From Anaerotruncus sp. MC2020 (GTDB taxonomy: Bacteria; Bacillota; Clostridia; Oscillospirales; Ruminococcaceae): a stretch of DNA of 64,000 bases. Positions 17,082 to 26,451 of this stretch are shown in pieces (the first letter of the stretch is position 1; each line of letters starts with the position of its first letter). The DNA is taken from NCBI GenBank assembly GCA_000701945.1, contig KL370841.1, positions 20,976 to 84,975 on the forward strand, written 5' to 3'. The notes beneath the pieces were generated by a model that was not told where the DNA came from, made no database searches, and worked only from the letters and a program-made list of their open reading frames with translations. The position numbers were made by a program, and so were the translations under genes.

Positions 17082-17522
17082 ATAAAAACAGTGGAAATGT
17101 TCTCGGACGGCGCGTGCAGCGGTAACCCCGGTCCGGGCGGATACGGCGTGATACTGCGGTTCGCAGGCAGAGAAAAGGAGCTCTCGGGCGGAGAGGCTAT
17201 GACTACCAACAACCGCATGGAGCTCCTCGGCGTGATAGAGGGACTGTCTGCACTGAAAGAGCCGTGCAGGGTCGTGCTCACGACCGACAGCCGATATGTA
17301 GTCGACAGCGTGACAAAGGGCTGGGTCTACGGCTGGAAGAAAAAAGGCTGGATAAAGTCCGACAAGAAGCCCGCGCTGAACGTCGACCTGTGGGAAAGGC
17401 TGCTGCCGCTCCTTGAAAAGCACGATGTCACGTTCAACTGGGTCAAGGGGCACGCGGGTCACCCCGAAAACGAGCGCTGCGACCGCCTCGCAGTCGAACA
17501 GCGTGACTTGCACGCAAAATAA
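17082..17522 (+). CDS. rnhA: Ribonuclease HI, apparent ATA start codon
   Basis: The 146-aa protein is a type 1 RNase H, which cuts the RNA strand of RNA-DNA hybrids. Catalytic residues are visible: Asp in [17 protein letters not shown], Glu in NNRMELLGV, Asp in TTDSRYV and the late [19 protein letters not shown] (17067-17073) points with an 8-base spacer to ATA at 17082, exactly where E. coli RNase HI begins. GTG 17091 and ATG 17100 are 17 and 26 bases from the SD, and the only upstream ATG in frame (16965) precedes the promoter. ATA initiation is therefore the best reading; a GTG start is the alternative. Confidence 0.9.
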   Translation: MKTVEMFSDGACSGNPGPGGYGVILRFAGREKELSGGEAMTTNNRMELLGVIEGLSALKEPCRVVLTTDSRYVVDSVTKGWVYGWKKKGWIKSDKKPALNVDLWERLLPLLEKHDVTFNWVKGHAGHPENERCDRLAVEQRDLHAK

Positions 17523-17535
17523 AACTGGCAATAAA

Positions 17536-17575
17536 AAACAGCCGTAAAGAAGCATTAGCTTCTTTACGGCTGTTT
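17536..17575. terminator. Bidirectional terminator between rnhA and the 80-aa gene
   Basis: An 18-bp perfect stem (17536-17553 with 17558-17575) around ATTA. It resembles the thrS terminator at 42121. Confidence 0.92.
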
Positions 17576-17581
17576 CACTTT

Positions 17582-17824
17582 TTATTTGTCGTCCTTGTCG
17601 CCGCCTGTGAGCTTATCGAGGATGCCGCTTATCTTGCCGCCGATGCCGTCAGCAGCTATCTTAGCCTTTACACCGTCAACTATCTTGTTTATCTGGTCGT
17701 CGGGAAGGTCAACTCCGAGCACGCCCTCTACTGCCTTTACAGGGTCAGCCTTGAACTTTGCCGCGAAGTCCTTGTCGTTCTTTACCTTGTTTACGAGTTC
17801 TTCAATTTTTGCTTTGATATCCAT
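17582..17824 (-). CDS. Small acidic/helical protein, Nif11-leader-like
   Basis: The 80-aa product is rich in Lys, Asp and Ala and looks wholly helical. The stretch FAAKFKADPVKAVEGVLGVDLPDD resembles the N-terminal part of Nif11-type leader domains, and GIGG (about 61-64) could be a double-glycine processing site before an 16-residue tail. No cyclase, lanthionine synthetase or peptidase-ABC gene is nearby, so a peptide-natural-product role is unproven; it may be a plain small cytoplasmic protein. It stands alone with its own terminator. Confidence 0.7.
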   Translation of the reverse strand: MDIKAKIEELVNKVKNDKDFAAKFKADPVKAVEGVLGVDLPDDQINKIVDGVKAKIAADGIGGKISGILDKLTGGDKDDK

Positions 17825-17921
17825 AGCGGAATACCTTCTTTCTTTAAATTATATCTCCATTGTAGCACCTTTTTCAGAAAAAATCAACAGTTCGGGATGA
17901 TTTTTTTCAGGTTTGTCACCC

Positions 17922-18932
17922 TCAGCCGCCGACCTCCTCAATATTGCAGTTGGGGTAGTAGTGGGCGAGTATCTCCCGCCATGTGCTCCCCGCGGACGCC
18001 ATCGCATTCGCGCCGTACTGGCTCATGCCCACGCCGTGACCGAATCCGCGCGTCGTTATCACTGCCTGCTCGTCGTCGAAGGCGATGTCAAAATCGGCGG
18101 AGCGCAGTCCCAGCGCCGCGCGTATGTCATTCCCAGTGACTGTGCGGTCGCCCGCGCGGACGGTCAGGACAGTCCCCGAGTCCGATATTTCGGCTACTGT
18201 CAGCCACTTCGTCATATCCTCCCCGAGAGCTATCCCCTCAAATGCCGCCTCCAGCTCGTCGCGGAGCTCGTCTCTGCTGATGCGCACCGTCTCCTCGTAT
18301 TTCGGGGCTTTTGTGTCCGAGAGGCTGTCCACGGGGACGAGATAGTCCACGGGAGCTCCCCACGCATTCTCGGCGCTCTCCGTCCTGCCCGATGACATCG
18401 AGTGGAATGCCGCGATTATCGGCTCGTCCTCGTAGGTTATCACGTAGGGGAGCACCTCGTCTGCCGCCGAGCTTATCCTGCGGTAGTATTCATCGTAGTT
18501 TTCGCCGAAATACTGCCGTATTTTCTCGTCGGTGAAGTAGCCCTGATACTTCGAGGTGTCGTTGGAGAAGTCCGCGCCGCAGAGCTCCGCGCGGGGCTCC
18601 TCGCGGGCGAGGGAGCGCTGACGCTCGGCGTAGGTGTGAGCCGCGACTGCCTGCGCTTTGAGCGCCTCCGTGCCGAAATTGGCGGGCATCTCCGCGCAGA
18701 CCGCCCCTATCACGTACTCGCGGACGGGCACGATGAGCACCTTGCCCGTGCTGACGTCGAGCACCCTGTACGGCTCGGACGAGAGCGGCGTGCTGTCCGA
18801 TACTTCGGCTTCGGGGACGTATGCGGAGGTCTCGGGAGCGGCGGCGGCTCGTCCGTGCAGACAGGTCGGCAGAGCAGGCACGGCGGTTATCACGAGACTG
18901 AGAAAAACAGCGGAAAACAGGATTTTTTTCAT
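17922..18932 (-). CDS. spoIID: Stage II sporulation protein D (SpoIID)
   Basis: The 336-aa protein has an N-terminal signal anchor and the SpoIID domain: VREYVIGAVCAEMPANFGTEALKAQAVAAHTY, then AFHSMSSGRTESAENAWG and the C-terminal RGFGHGVGMSQYGANAMA. SpoIID is a lytic transglycosylase that trims stripped peptidoglycan for the engulfing mother-cell membrane; the Glu in AEMP corresponds to the catalytic acid. AAAGGAG precedes the ATG. The gene stands alone here. Confidence 0.93.
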   Translation of the reverse strand: MKKILFSAVFLSLVITAVPALPTCLHGRAAAAPETSAYVPEAEVSDSTPLSSEPYRVLDVSTGKVLIVPVREYVIGAVCAEMPANFGTEALKAQAVAAHTYAERQRSLAREEPRAELCGADFSNDTSKYQGYFTDEKIRQYFGENYDEYYRRISSAADEVLPYVITYEDEPIIAAFHSMSSGRTESAENAWGAPVDYLVPVDSLSDTKAPKYEETVRISRDELRDELEAAFEGIALGEDMTKWLTVAEISDSGTVLTVRAGDRTVTGNDIRAALGLRSADFDIAFDDEQAVITTRGFGHGVGMSQYGANAMASAGSTWREILAHYYPNCNIEEVGG

Positions 18933-19012
18933 ATTTTTGGCTCCTTTTGCGAAAAATGTCGCCTGAAAAGCCTTTAGCCGTCAGCTAACGGCTTGCGCAA
19001 AGCAAAAATGAT

Positions 19013-19041
19013 TTGACATCGCGCTCCAAATGTAGTATAAT
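19013..19041 (+). promoter_or_regulatory. Consensus sigma-A promoter for citrate synthase
   Basis: Perfect TTGACA (19013-19018), 17-bp spacer, perfect TATAAT (19036-19041). Transcription would start at about the ATG at 19047, which argues for the later start at 19074. Confidence 0.88.
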
Positions 19042-19073
19042 TAATAATGAATATATTTAGGAGAGTGATTCTT

Positions 19074-20432
19074 ATGCCGTCCTTCCTTTCAGGCGCTAAT
19101 ATTACAGGTTTATGCAGAGAATTAAAGGATAATTCCGTTATAGAACCAAATCTTTACGAAAAATATCACGTCAAGCGCGGTCTCCGCAACAGCGACGGTA
19201 CAGGCGTTGTCGCGGGTGTTACCAAGATATGCAACGTTCACGGCTACCTCATGAACGAGGGTGAGCGCGAGCCTATCCCCGGTCAGCTCATATACCGCGG
19301 CTACAACATCAACGACCTCGTCGCAAATGTTGAGGCTGAGGACCGCTTCGGCTACGAGGAGACTGTATTCCTCCTCCTCTTCGGTCACCTGCCCACTCCC
19401 AAGGAGCTCCAGAACTTCTCTACGTATCTGTCGCTCAAGCGCGACCTTCCCACGGGCTTCGTGGAGGATATGATACTCAAGGCTCCGTCCAAGAACATCA
19501 TGAACAAGCTCGCGCGCTCCGTACTGGCGCTGTACTCCTACGACGACGAGTGCGAGAACAAGGGCATTGAGAGCGAAATGAGAACAGCTATCAGCCTCAT
19601 CTCAAAGCTCCCCGTCATCATGGCGAACGCTTATCAGGTCAAGCGCCGCGTCTTCGACAACGCAAGCATGATAATGCACCCCATAAACTATGAGGAAAAT
19701 ACCGCGCAGTGCATTCTCTCGCTCCTGCGCCCCGACAGACAGTACTCCAAGGTAGAGGCTCAGATGCTCGACACCCTGCTCATGCTTCAGGCTGAGCACG
19801 GCGGCGGCAACAACTCCACCTTTACCTGCCGCGTGCTGACCTCCTCGGGCACCGACCCCTACTCGGCTTACTCGTCGGCGATATGCTCCCTCAAGGGTCC
19901 CCGTCACGGCGGCGCCAATATCAAGGTCATCAATATGCTCGACAACTTCAAGGCTAATATCAAGCACTGGGACAACGAAGGCGAGGTCGCGGACTATATG
20001 CGCCGTACCCTCCGCAAGGAAACAAACGACGGCTCGGGCCTCATCTACGGTATGGGTCACGCAGTTTACACCATATCCGACCCGCGTGCCGTTATCCTCA
20101 AAAAGAAGGCTTTTGAGCTCGCAAAGGGCAAGGAAATAGAGGCGGAATTCAAGCTCCTCGAGACTATCGAGCGCCTCACCCCCGAGATATTCCTCGAGGT
20201 CAAGGGCTCCACAAAGACGATGTGCGCGAACGTGGATATGTACTCGGGTCTCGTGTACCGTATGCTCGGTATCCCCGACGAGCTCTTCACTCCGCTGTTT
20301 GCCGTTGCAAGAATGGCCGGCTGGGCGGCTCACCGCATGGAGGAGATGCTCACGGGCAACAGGCTCATACGTCCCGCATACAAGGCTATCGCCAAGGAGC
20401 GCGAGTACGTTAAGCTCGAAGAGCGCGAATAA
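19074..20432 (+). CDS. Citrate synthase
   Basis: The 452-aa enzyme condenses oxaloacetate with acetyl-CoA to citrate, feeding 2-oxoglutarate and glutamate synthesis. Family motifs are present: the LIYRGYNINDL start of the large domain, LMLQAEHGGGNNSTF with the active-site His, GPRHGGAN, YGMGHAVY and a C-terminal Arg-containing ANVDMYSG region. AGGAG precedes the ATG at 19074 by about 10 bases. A lipoprotein gene follows at 1 bp. The gene may be read into the long run of genes to 30.2 kb, although no terminator or further promoter could be excluded. Confidence 0.94.
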   Translation: MPSFLSGANITGLCRELKDNSVIEPNLYEKYHVKRGLRNSDGTGVVAGVTKICNVHGYLMNEGEREPIPGQLIYRGYNINDLVANVEAEDRFGYEETVFLLLFGHLPTPKELQNFSTYLSLKRDLPTGFVEDMILKAPSKNIMNKLARSVLALYSYDDECENKGIESEMRTAISLISKLPVIMANAYQVKRRVFDNASMIMHPINYEENTAQCILSLLRPDRQYSKVEAQMLDTLLMLQAEHGGGNNSTFTCRVLTSSGTDPYSAYSSAICSLKGPRHGGANIKVINMLDNFKANIKHWDNEGEVADYMRRTLRKETNDGSGLIYGMGHAVYTISDPRAVILKKKAFELAKGKEIEAEFKLLETIERLTPEIFLEVKGSTKTMCANVDMYSGLVYRMLGIPDELFTPLFAVARMAGWAAHRMEEMLTGNRLIRPAYKAIAKEREYVKLEERE

Positions 20433-20433
20433 G

Positions 20434-21756
20434 GTGAAGCTCTTACGTATCCTACCGCTGACTGCGGCGGCGGTGCTGCTCACGGGCTGTACCTTCGGTA
20501 CGAGCATCGACAACCTCCTCGCTCCGCCAAAGCAGAGCATAGAGCAGGAACAGATATACAGCGCCCTCACCGACGCTACGGGCTCGGGCATAAGGCTGAA
20601 ATATCCGCGCTCGGGCAAGTACCTCTCCGCATTCATCATCGAGGACATCGACGGCGACGGCAACAGCGAGGCTGTCGTGTTCTACGAGAGAAACGGTCTC
20701 GGAGTCGACGAGAGGACGCTCCGCATAAACGTACTCGACCAGGACGACGGAAAGTGGCGGTCGGTATGCGATACCGCCGCGGCAGGCTCGGAGATAGAAA
20801 AGGTCATGATATCACAGCTCGGCAGCAACGAGCGCATCAACCTCATCGTCGGCAGCAGCCTCATCAACCGCTCGGAGAAAAATGTCACGATATACAGCTA
20901 CGACAGCGAGACGGAGAGCATCGTCCCCGATTTCTCGGAGTCGTATTCATTCATAGACGTCACCGACCTCGACGGCGACGGCACAAACGATTTCCTTGTG
21001 CTGTCGGGAGCGGTCAACAACGCCAAGGCGGCGACCGCGGAAGCATACAAGCTCGACGAGGAAGGCAAGTACCATCAGCACCTCTGCGACCTCAGCGGGT
21101 CGTTCACGGAGTTCGAGAGCCTCAGCTACGGCAGGCTCGCGGACGGCAGGACAGGGCTATACATCGACGCTGTGTCGGGCACAGGCTCGATACAGACCGA
21201 CGTCATCTGCATGGACGCGCGCGGACTCAGACGCGTGTTCAGCGCCTCCGAGATATCGTATTCCACGATACGCCCGTCGGGGTGCACCTCGCATGACATC
21301 GACCGCGACGGAGAGCTCGAGATTCCCGTGCAGACCATTGCCGCGGGCTATGAGGACGTTTCCGAGAGCGAGCAGATAAGGCTCACCGAGTGGATGAGCA
21401 TAAATTCAAGCGGAAGCCTCGAACGCAAGTATTCCTCGTATTTCAGTATCGGCGAGGGCTATGTGTTCGTTTTCCCCGATAAGTGGCGCGACAGAGTCAC
21501 AGTCAAGCGCGACGCCATTAACGACGAGATAGTCTTCTGCACGTACTCCAACGGAGAAACAGGGCGGGAGCTCCTGCGCATATACTACGCCGAAGACCCC
21601 GTTTCGCGCGAGGACCGCATCTCCGCAGACTATATGCTCCTGCATACCAAGGGCGATTCTGCCTACCTCGCGTCGATACCGCAGTCGGGCGACGACAGCG
21701 ACGGGCTGTCCCTCACCGCGGGAGATGTGGCGATAGGATTCAGATATATGGAATGA
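20434..21756 (+). CDS. Lipoprotein with FG-GAP/VCBS-type acidic repeats
   Basis: Translation probably begins at GTG 20434, 1 bp after the citrate synthase stop, giving a 440-aa protein. It has a lipoprotein signal (LLRILPLTAAAVLLTGC, Cys about residue 18). Three calcium-loop-like motifs, DIDGDGNSEAVVF, DLDGDGTNDFLVL and DIDRDGELEIPVQ, suggest an integrin-like FG-GAP beta-propeller repeat. It should be anchored on the outer face of the membrane. The function is unknown, and its link to citrate synthase may be only positional. Confidence 0.8.
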   Translation: MKLLRILPLTAAAVLLTGCTFGTSIDNLLAPPKQSIEQEQIYSALTDATGSGIRLKYPRSGKYLSAFIIEDIDGDGNSEAVVFYERNGLGVDERTLRINVLDQDDGKWRSVCDTAAAGSEIEKVMISQLGSNERINLIVGSSLINRSEKNVTIYSYDSETESIVPDFSESYSFIDVTDLDGDGTNDFLVLSGAVNNAKAATAEAYKLDEEGKYHQHLCDLSGSFTEFESLSYGRLADGRTGLYIDAVSGTGSIQTDVICMDARGLRRVFSASEISYSTIRPSGCTSHDIDRDGELEIPVQTIAAGYEDVSESEQIRLTEWMSINSSGSLERKYSSYFSIGEGYVFVFPDKWRDRVTVKRDAINDEIVFCTYSNGETGRELLRIYYAEDPVSREDRISADYMLLHTKGDSAYLASIPQSGDDSDGLSLTAGDVAIGFRYME

Positions 21757-21785
21757 CCATGCACTTGCACGAAGGAGGATAGTTT

Positions 21786-22466
21786 ATGGATAAACGACCC
21801 GTTGAAACAGATGTTCCTGCTAAAAAGAAAACATTTCTATTCATCGAAATAGCCATTATCCTTGTGCTGACTGCCGCTTTTGCAGTTCTGTTCATATTCA
21901 CAGGCTTCGGTTTTTTACGATTGGGAGGTCTGATATTGACGCTCGGATTTCTCATTCTTTTTGCCGTGGTCGCAGACAAAAAAACAAGTATCGTACTGGG
22001 TACGATCGTAACGGCTGCTGCAATATGCTGCCTGGCATTTATGAGCCTTATACCGTGCGGAATAACATCTCATTCCCCGTGGAGATATAAGTATCAGAAG
22101 GCATACATCAATATTTACCGCAACGCCACAGAGTGCTTTCCCGATTCTCTCCCCGAAGAGCTGAACGATTATCATTTCTCCCACACGCCGTCGATGCTCC
22201 AGGGTGCAGGCGATACAACTCTCCTCTTCACCGCATCGCCCGACGTCATCAAGGCTTACGAGGAGAAATATGCTCCGAAGGCGATCAGTTCTGAGCCTCT
22301 GTCCGACGGCGAAAAGTATTACCTCATTCCGAACGGCGATTTCTGGGACGATACGGAAGCTACAGTCTACCTTCTGAGCAATACAGGAAACTTTAACCAT
22401 CCGCATAACAGCAGGATGATAATCAGCAAAGACCACACTAAAATAGGATTCTACCGAATTGTCTGA
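21786..22466 (+). CDS. Membrane protein of unknown function with extracytoplasmic C-terminal domain
   Basis: The 226-aa product is not recognised. It has three hydrophobic segments (about 18-42, 45-66, 70-92) and then a soluble domain of about 130 residues without known motif. AAGGAGG precedes the ATG. Codon use is noticeably less GC-rich at third positions than in its neighbours, which may mean recent acquisition. It lies 15 bp before the response regulator gene, so it could be a co-expressed partner of the two-component system. Confidence 0.7.
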   Translation: MDKRPVETDVPAKKKTFLFIEIAIILVLTAAFAVLFIFTGFGFLRLGGLILTLGFLILFAVVADKKTSIVLGTIVTAAAICCLAFMSLIPCGITSHSPWRYKYQKAYINIYRNATECFPDSLPEELNDYHFSHTPSMLQGAGDTTLLFTASPDVIKAYEEKYAPKAISSEPLSDGEKYYLIPNGDFWDDTEATVYLLSNTGNFNHPHNSRMIISKDHTKIGFYRIV

Positions 22467-22481
22467 TAGGAAGTGATACTT

Positions 22482-23183
22482 ATGAAAAGAATACTCATCT
22501 GTGAGGACGAGGATACGATACGCGAATTCGTCGTCATCAACCTCAAGCGCGCAGGCTATGACGTCGTTGACGTGAACTGCGGCGAGGCGGCTCTCAAGAC
22601 CTTCGAGGCTGAGCACGGCAACTTCGACATCGTCCTCCTCGACATCATGATGCCCGGTATCGACGGCTTTACCGTCTGCAAGAAGATACGCGAGAAAAGC
22701 TCGACTATCGGTATCATCATGCTCACCGCGAGAACTCAGGAAATGGACAAGGTCAGCGGTCTTATGATAGGCGCCGACGACTACATCACCAAGCCCTTCT
22801 CGCCCTCCGAGCTCACCGCGCGCGTCGACGCTATCTACCGCCGCGTATGCATGAGCTTCATCAAGAACGAGAAGCAGTCCGTAATCGAGAGCGGTCCCTT
22901 CGTGCTCAATCTCAAGAGCCGCACCGTCACCAAAAACGGCGAGCCCATAGAGCTCACGCAGGTGGAGTACCAAATTCTCGAATACTTCATGAACAACAAG
23001 AACACCGCGCTCGACCGTACAAGCATCCTCAGCCATATATGGGGCGAGAGCTACTACGGCGACGATAAGATAGTCGACGTTAACATCAGACGTATCCGCA
23101 TGAAAATAGAGGAGGAGCCCTCCAGTCCCAAGTACATCATCACCATATGGGGCTACGGATACAAGTGGAATGACGAGCAGTAA
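22482..23183 (+). CDS. OmpR/PhoB family response regulator
   Basis: The 233-aa regulator has a receiver domain (residues 3-118; acidic pocket CEDED, phosphoacceptor Asp in IVLLDIMMPG, Lys in ITKPFSPSEL) and a C-terminal winged-helix DNA-binding domain ending in YIITIWGYGYKWN. AGGAAG precedes the ATG at 22482; the upstream GTG at 22473 is less likely. It overlaps the histidine kinase by one base (TAATG), so the pair is coupled. Confidence 0.93.
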   Translation: MKRILICEDEDTIREFVVINLKRAGYDVVDVNCGEAALKTFEAEHGNFDIVLLDIMMPGIDGFTVCKKIREKSSTIGIIMLTARTQEMDKVSGLMIGADDYITKPFSPSELTARVDAIYRRVCMSFIKNEKQSVIESGPFVLNLKSRTVTKNGEPIELTQVEYQILEYFMNNKNTALDRTSILSHIWGESYYGDDKIVDVNIRRIRMKIEEEPSSPKYIITIWGYGYKWNDEQ

Positions 23184-24592
23184 TGGCTAAAAAAAGTATC
23201 ACCAAGCGCTGGATATTCAATAACCTCGGCGTTATCGTGCTCGCTCTCGTCGTAATAGAAATGGTCGTTATCTACGCGATACAGAGCTATTTCTACAACT
23301 CCGCAAAGCAGTACCTCGTGTCCAAGCTCAACGCCGTCACGAGCGTGCTGAGCATACACTCGCAGGACAGCTCAGCAAACTTCTCCGCGGAAATGAGAAA
23401 TATGCTCGAGACCTTCAACGAAAAGGACAAGATAGAGCTCATGGCTGTCAACGCTAACGGCAGAGTCGTGCTCACGTCCTCGGGCTTCTCGCCCGACGAC
23501 GACGCGGTCATGCCCGACTACGAGGAAGCCATGGAAACAGGCGAGGGGAGCTATACAGGCAGGCTCGCGGGCGGCGAGAAGATACTCGCGGTGTCTGCGC
23601 CGATATCCTCCTTCAACAGCGAGTACAGCGCCGTCAGAATGGTCACATCGCTGACCGAGATAGACAATACCATTCGCGGATATATCCTGCTCGTGACGGT
23701 CGTCGTGTCCGTCATAATCCTCATCATCGTCGTAACGGGTCTGTACTTCGCGGGCTCTATCGTCCGACCGATACGCCAGATAAGCGGTATCACCAGCAAG
23801 TTCGCTATGGGCGACTTCTCCGTGCGTATCGACAACAGCAGCGATGACGAGATAGGCGAGCTGTGTACCTCGATAAACCATATGGCTGACGAGCTCTCGT
23901 CCGCAGAGGCAATGAAGAACGAGTTCATCTCGTCGGTGTCGCACGAGCTGCGAACGCCGCTCACCGCTATCAAGGGCTGGGCAGAGACCCTCATGGTCGA
24001 CGGCGGTGAAGACCCCGATACCATGAAAAAAGGCGTCGGCGTCATAGTCACCGAGACCGAACGTCTCTCGCAGATGGTAGAGGAGCTTCTCGACTTCTCG
24101 CGTATGCAGAACGGTCACTTCACGCTCATGAACGCGAATATGGACATCCTCGCCGAGCTCGGCGACGCCGTCCTCATATACAGCGACAAGGCGCGCCGCG
24201 AGCAGATCGAGATAATCTACGACGAGCCCGAGATGCTGCCCTTCGTATACGGCGACAAGAACCGCATACGTCAGGTCTTCATCAATATCATCGACAATGC
24301 CGTGAAGTACTCCTCCCCAGGAGATACGGTCACGATAAAGGCGTGCGAGAAGGACGGCAGGGTCATCGTTTCCGTCGCGGACACGGGCTGCGGCATAAAG
24401 GAGTCCGACCTCGCAAAGGTCAAGACCAAATTCTACAAGGCTAACCACACGCGGCGCGGCTCGGGTATCGGGCTCGCGGTCGCGGACGAGATAATCGCCA
24501 TGCACGGCGGTACTATGGACATCGCCAGTGAGGGCGAGGGCAAGGGTACTACCGTGACGATTTCCCTCCCCGCAAAGGCGGGCAATAACTGA
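23183..24592 (+). CDS. Sensor histidine kinase
   Basis: The 469-aa kinase has a membrane segment at about 12-35, an extracytoplasmic sensor domain (about 36-165), a second membrane segment (about 168-193), a HAMP linker (to about 245), a HisKA domain with phosphorylated His in SVSHELRTPLTAIKG and a HATPase domain (NIIDNAVKYSS, ADTGCGIKESD, GSGIGLAVADEI). Architecture resembles WalK/PhoR-type kinases but without a PAS domain. It phosphorylates the regulator encoded just upstream. The signal is unknown. Confidence 0.93.
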   Translation: MAKKSITKRWIFNNLGVIVLALVVIEMVVIYAIQSYFYNSAKQYLVSKLNAVTSVLSIHSQDSSANFSAEMRNMLETFNEKDKIELMAVNANGRVVLTSSGFSPDDDAVMPDYEEAMETGEGSYTGRLAGGEKILAVSAPISSFNSEYSAVRMVTSLTEIDNTIRGYILLVTVVVSVIILIIVVTGLYFAGSIVRPIRQISGITSKFAMGDFSVRIDNSSDDEIGELCTSINHMADELSSAEAMKNEFISSVSHELRTPLTAIKGWAETLMVDGGEDPDTMKKGVGVIVTETERLSQMVEELLDFSRMQNGHFTLMNANMDILAELGDAVLIYSDKARREQIEIIYDEPEMLPFVYGDKNRIRQVFINIIDNAVKYSSPGDTVTIKACEKDGRVIVSVADTGCGIKESDLAKVKTKFYKANHTRRGSGIGLAVADEIIAMHGGTMDIASEGEGKGTTVTISLPAKAGNN

Positions 24593-24625
24593 TAACAGGA
24601 GTGCGGGAATCCCCCGCGATGCATT

Positions 24626-25594
24626 ATGGCTAAAAACGGCTCACAGGAAAAATTCAAGTCAAAGATAGGCGGTCAGGCGCTCGTCGAGGGCATCATGATG
24701 CTCGGTCCGAACAAGGGGGCGATGGCGTGCAGACTGCCCGACGGCACTATAGACCTCGAGACATGGGACGAGAACAACGGCAAAAATGCTCCGTGGTACA
24801 AGAAGGTACCGCTCGTCAGAGGCTGCTTCAGCTTCGTAAGCTCGCTCATCAAGGGCTACAAGTACACGATGAAGTCCGCCGAGAAGCAAATGGTCGACGA
24901 GGAGGACGATAAAAAGTCCGACGGCGCGGAGAGTTCCGCGGAGGCTCCCAAAAAGGAGGAGAAGTCGGGCGGCATCACAGACGTGATAATGACGCTCGGC
25001 GGCATATTCGGCGTTGTCCTCGCGGTAGTGCTGTTCGTGGCTCTGCCGAAGTTCCTCGTCGGGCTTATCCCCGACATCGAACAGCATCACATCGTGCAGT
25101 CGGTGCTCGAGGGCATAGTGAAGATACTCATTTTCATCGCCTATATGGTCATCATCGGGCTGATGAAGGACATAAAGCGCCAGTATATGTACCACGGCGC
25201 CGAGCACAAAACTATCGCCTGCCATGAGGCGGAGCTCCCGCTGACAGTCGAGAATATCCGCAAACAGTCGCGCTTCCACAAGCGCTGCGGTACGAGCTTC
25301 ATATTCATCGTGCTGCTCGTCGGCATATTCGTGATGTGCTTCGTGCCGAAGGGTCTGCTATGGTGGCAGAGAACGCTCATCAGCTTCGGAGCCCTCCCCT
25401 TCGTTGTCGGCATATCGTATGAGTTCATACGCTTCGCAGGCACTCACGACAACATCATCACACGCATTCTTTCCGCGCCGGGTCTCGCGATGCAGCGTAT
25501 CACCACGCGCGAGCCCGACGACGATATGATAGAAATCGCTGTCGCGGCTATGACGCCGTGCATTCCCGAGGATAAATCGGAGGACAAATGGTAA
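24626..25594 (+). CDS. DUF1385 family membrane protein (YqhQ-like)
   Basis: The 322-aa protein begins with the diagnostic IGGQALVEGIMMLGP and carries YHGAEHKTIACHEA and the FHKRCGTSF stretch of the DUF1385/YqhQ family. About four membrane segments lie between 115 and 260. The function is not established; in Firmicutes it is commonly next to prmC, as here. The last 7 bases overlap prmC. Confidence 0.9.
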   Translation: MAKNGSQEKFKSKIGGQALVEGIMMLGPNKGAMACRLPDGTIDLETWDENNGKNAPWYKKVPLVRGCFSFVSSLIKGYKYTMKSAEKQMVDEEDDKKSDGAESSAEAPKKEEKSGGITDVIMTLGGIFGVVLAVVLFVALPKFLVGLIPDIEQHHIVQSVLEGIVKILIFIAYMVIIGLMKDIKRQYMYHGAEHKTIACHEAELPLTVENIRKQSRFHKRCGTSFIFIVLLVGIFVMCFVPKGLLWWQRTLISFGALPFVVGISYEFIRFAGTHDNIITRILSAPGLAMQRITTREPDDDMIEIAVAAMTPCIPEDKSEDKW

Positions 25595-26451
25595 GCAGAA
25601 GCGAGCTTTTCAGAGAGTGTCAGGCGGCGCTCGAGGCGGCGGGGAATCCCGACGCGCGCTTCGATACGATGTGCATTTTTCAGGACTGCCTCGGCGACAG
25701 GAATCCCCTGTTCTCGCCGCTCGAGGCTGTGCCGTCGAGCGCTGAGGCGCAGATACGCGCCATGACGGAGCGCCGCAGAAACGGCGAGCCGCTCCAGTAC
25801 ATACTCGGTGAATGGGAGTTCTACGGCTACCCGTTCAGGGTCGGCGCGGGAGTGCTCATCCCACGTCCCGACACCGAGACCCTCGTCGACAACGTGATAC
25901 AGCTCTGCCGCGGGAACGGTATGACGTCCCCGAAGATAGCAGACCTGTGCGCGGGAAGCGGCTGTATAGCAGTCACGCTCAAAAAGGAGCTCCCGCTCGC
26001 GGAGGTGTACGCTGTCGAGCTCTCGCAGGAGGCTCTGCCCTATCTGCGGCAGAATATCGCGCTCAATGAGGCGGCGGTGACCGTCATCGAGGGCGATGTG
26101 CTTGCGGAGACAACTGCCGCGCGGCTCACGGGGCTCGATATCGTAGTCAGCAACCCGCCATACCTCACCGCGGAGGAGATGAACGACCTCCAAGCCGAGG
26201 TGCAGCGCGAGCCCGCTATGGCTCTCGACGGAGGCGGCGACGGGCTCGGCTTCTACAGGAGGCTGACTCCGCTGTGGAAAAGGGCGCTGAATGTCGGCGG
26301 CTTTATCTGCTACGAATTTGGCATGGGTCAGCACGAACAGGTCGGAAATATTCTCGCCGAAAACGGCTTTGAAAATATCAAATTCACGCGCGACCTCGGA
26401 GGCATCGTCCGCACGGTGACAGCGCAAAAAACGGAGGAAAACAATGGCTAA
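25588..26451 (+). CDS. prmC: Peptide chain release factor N5-glutamine methyltransferase
   Basis: The 287-aa methyltransferase modifies the GGQ glutamine of RF1 and RF2 with S-adenosylmethionine. The SAM-binding motif is [13 protein letters not shown] and the catalytic NPPY is in [14 protein letters not shown]. The N-terminal helical domain binds release factor. Its start overlaps the yqhQ-like gene and its end overlaps recA by 8 bp. Confidence 0.94.
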   Translation: MVSRSELFRECQAALEAAGNPDARFDTMCIFQDCLGDRNPLFSPLEAVPSSAEAQIRAMTERRRNGEPLQYILGEWEFYGYPFRVGAGVLIPRPDTETLVDNVIQLCRGNGMTSPKIADLCAGSGCIAVTLKKELPLAEVYAVELSQEALPYLRQNIALNEAAVTVIEGDVLAETTAARLTGLDIVVSNPPYLTAEEMNDLQAEVQREPAMALDGGGDGLGFYRRLTPLWKRALNVGGFICYEFGMGQHEQVGNILAENGFENIKFTRDLGGIVRTVTAQKTEENNG

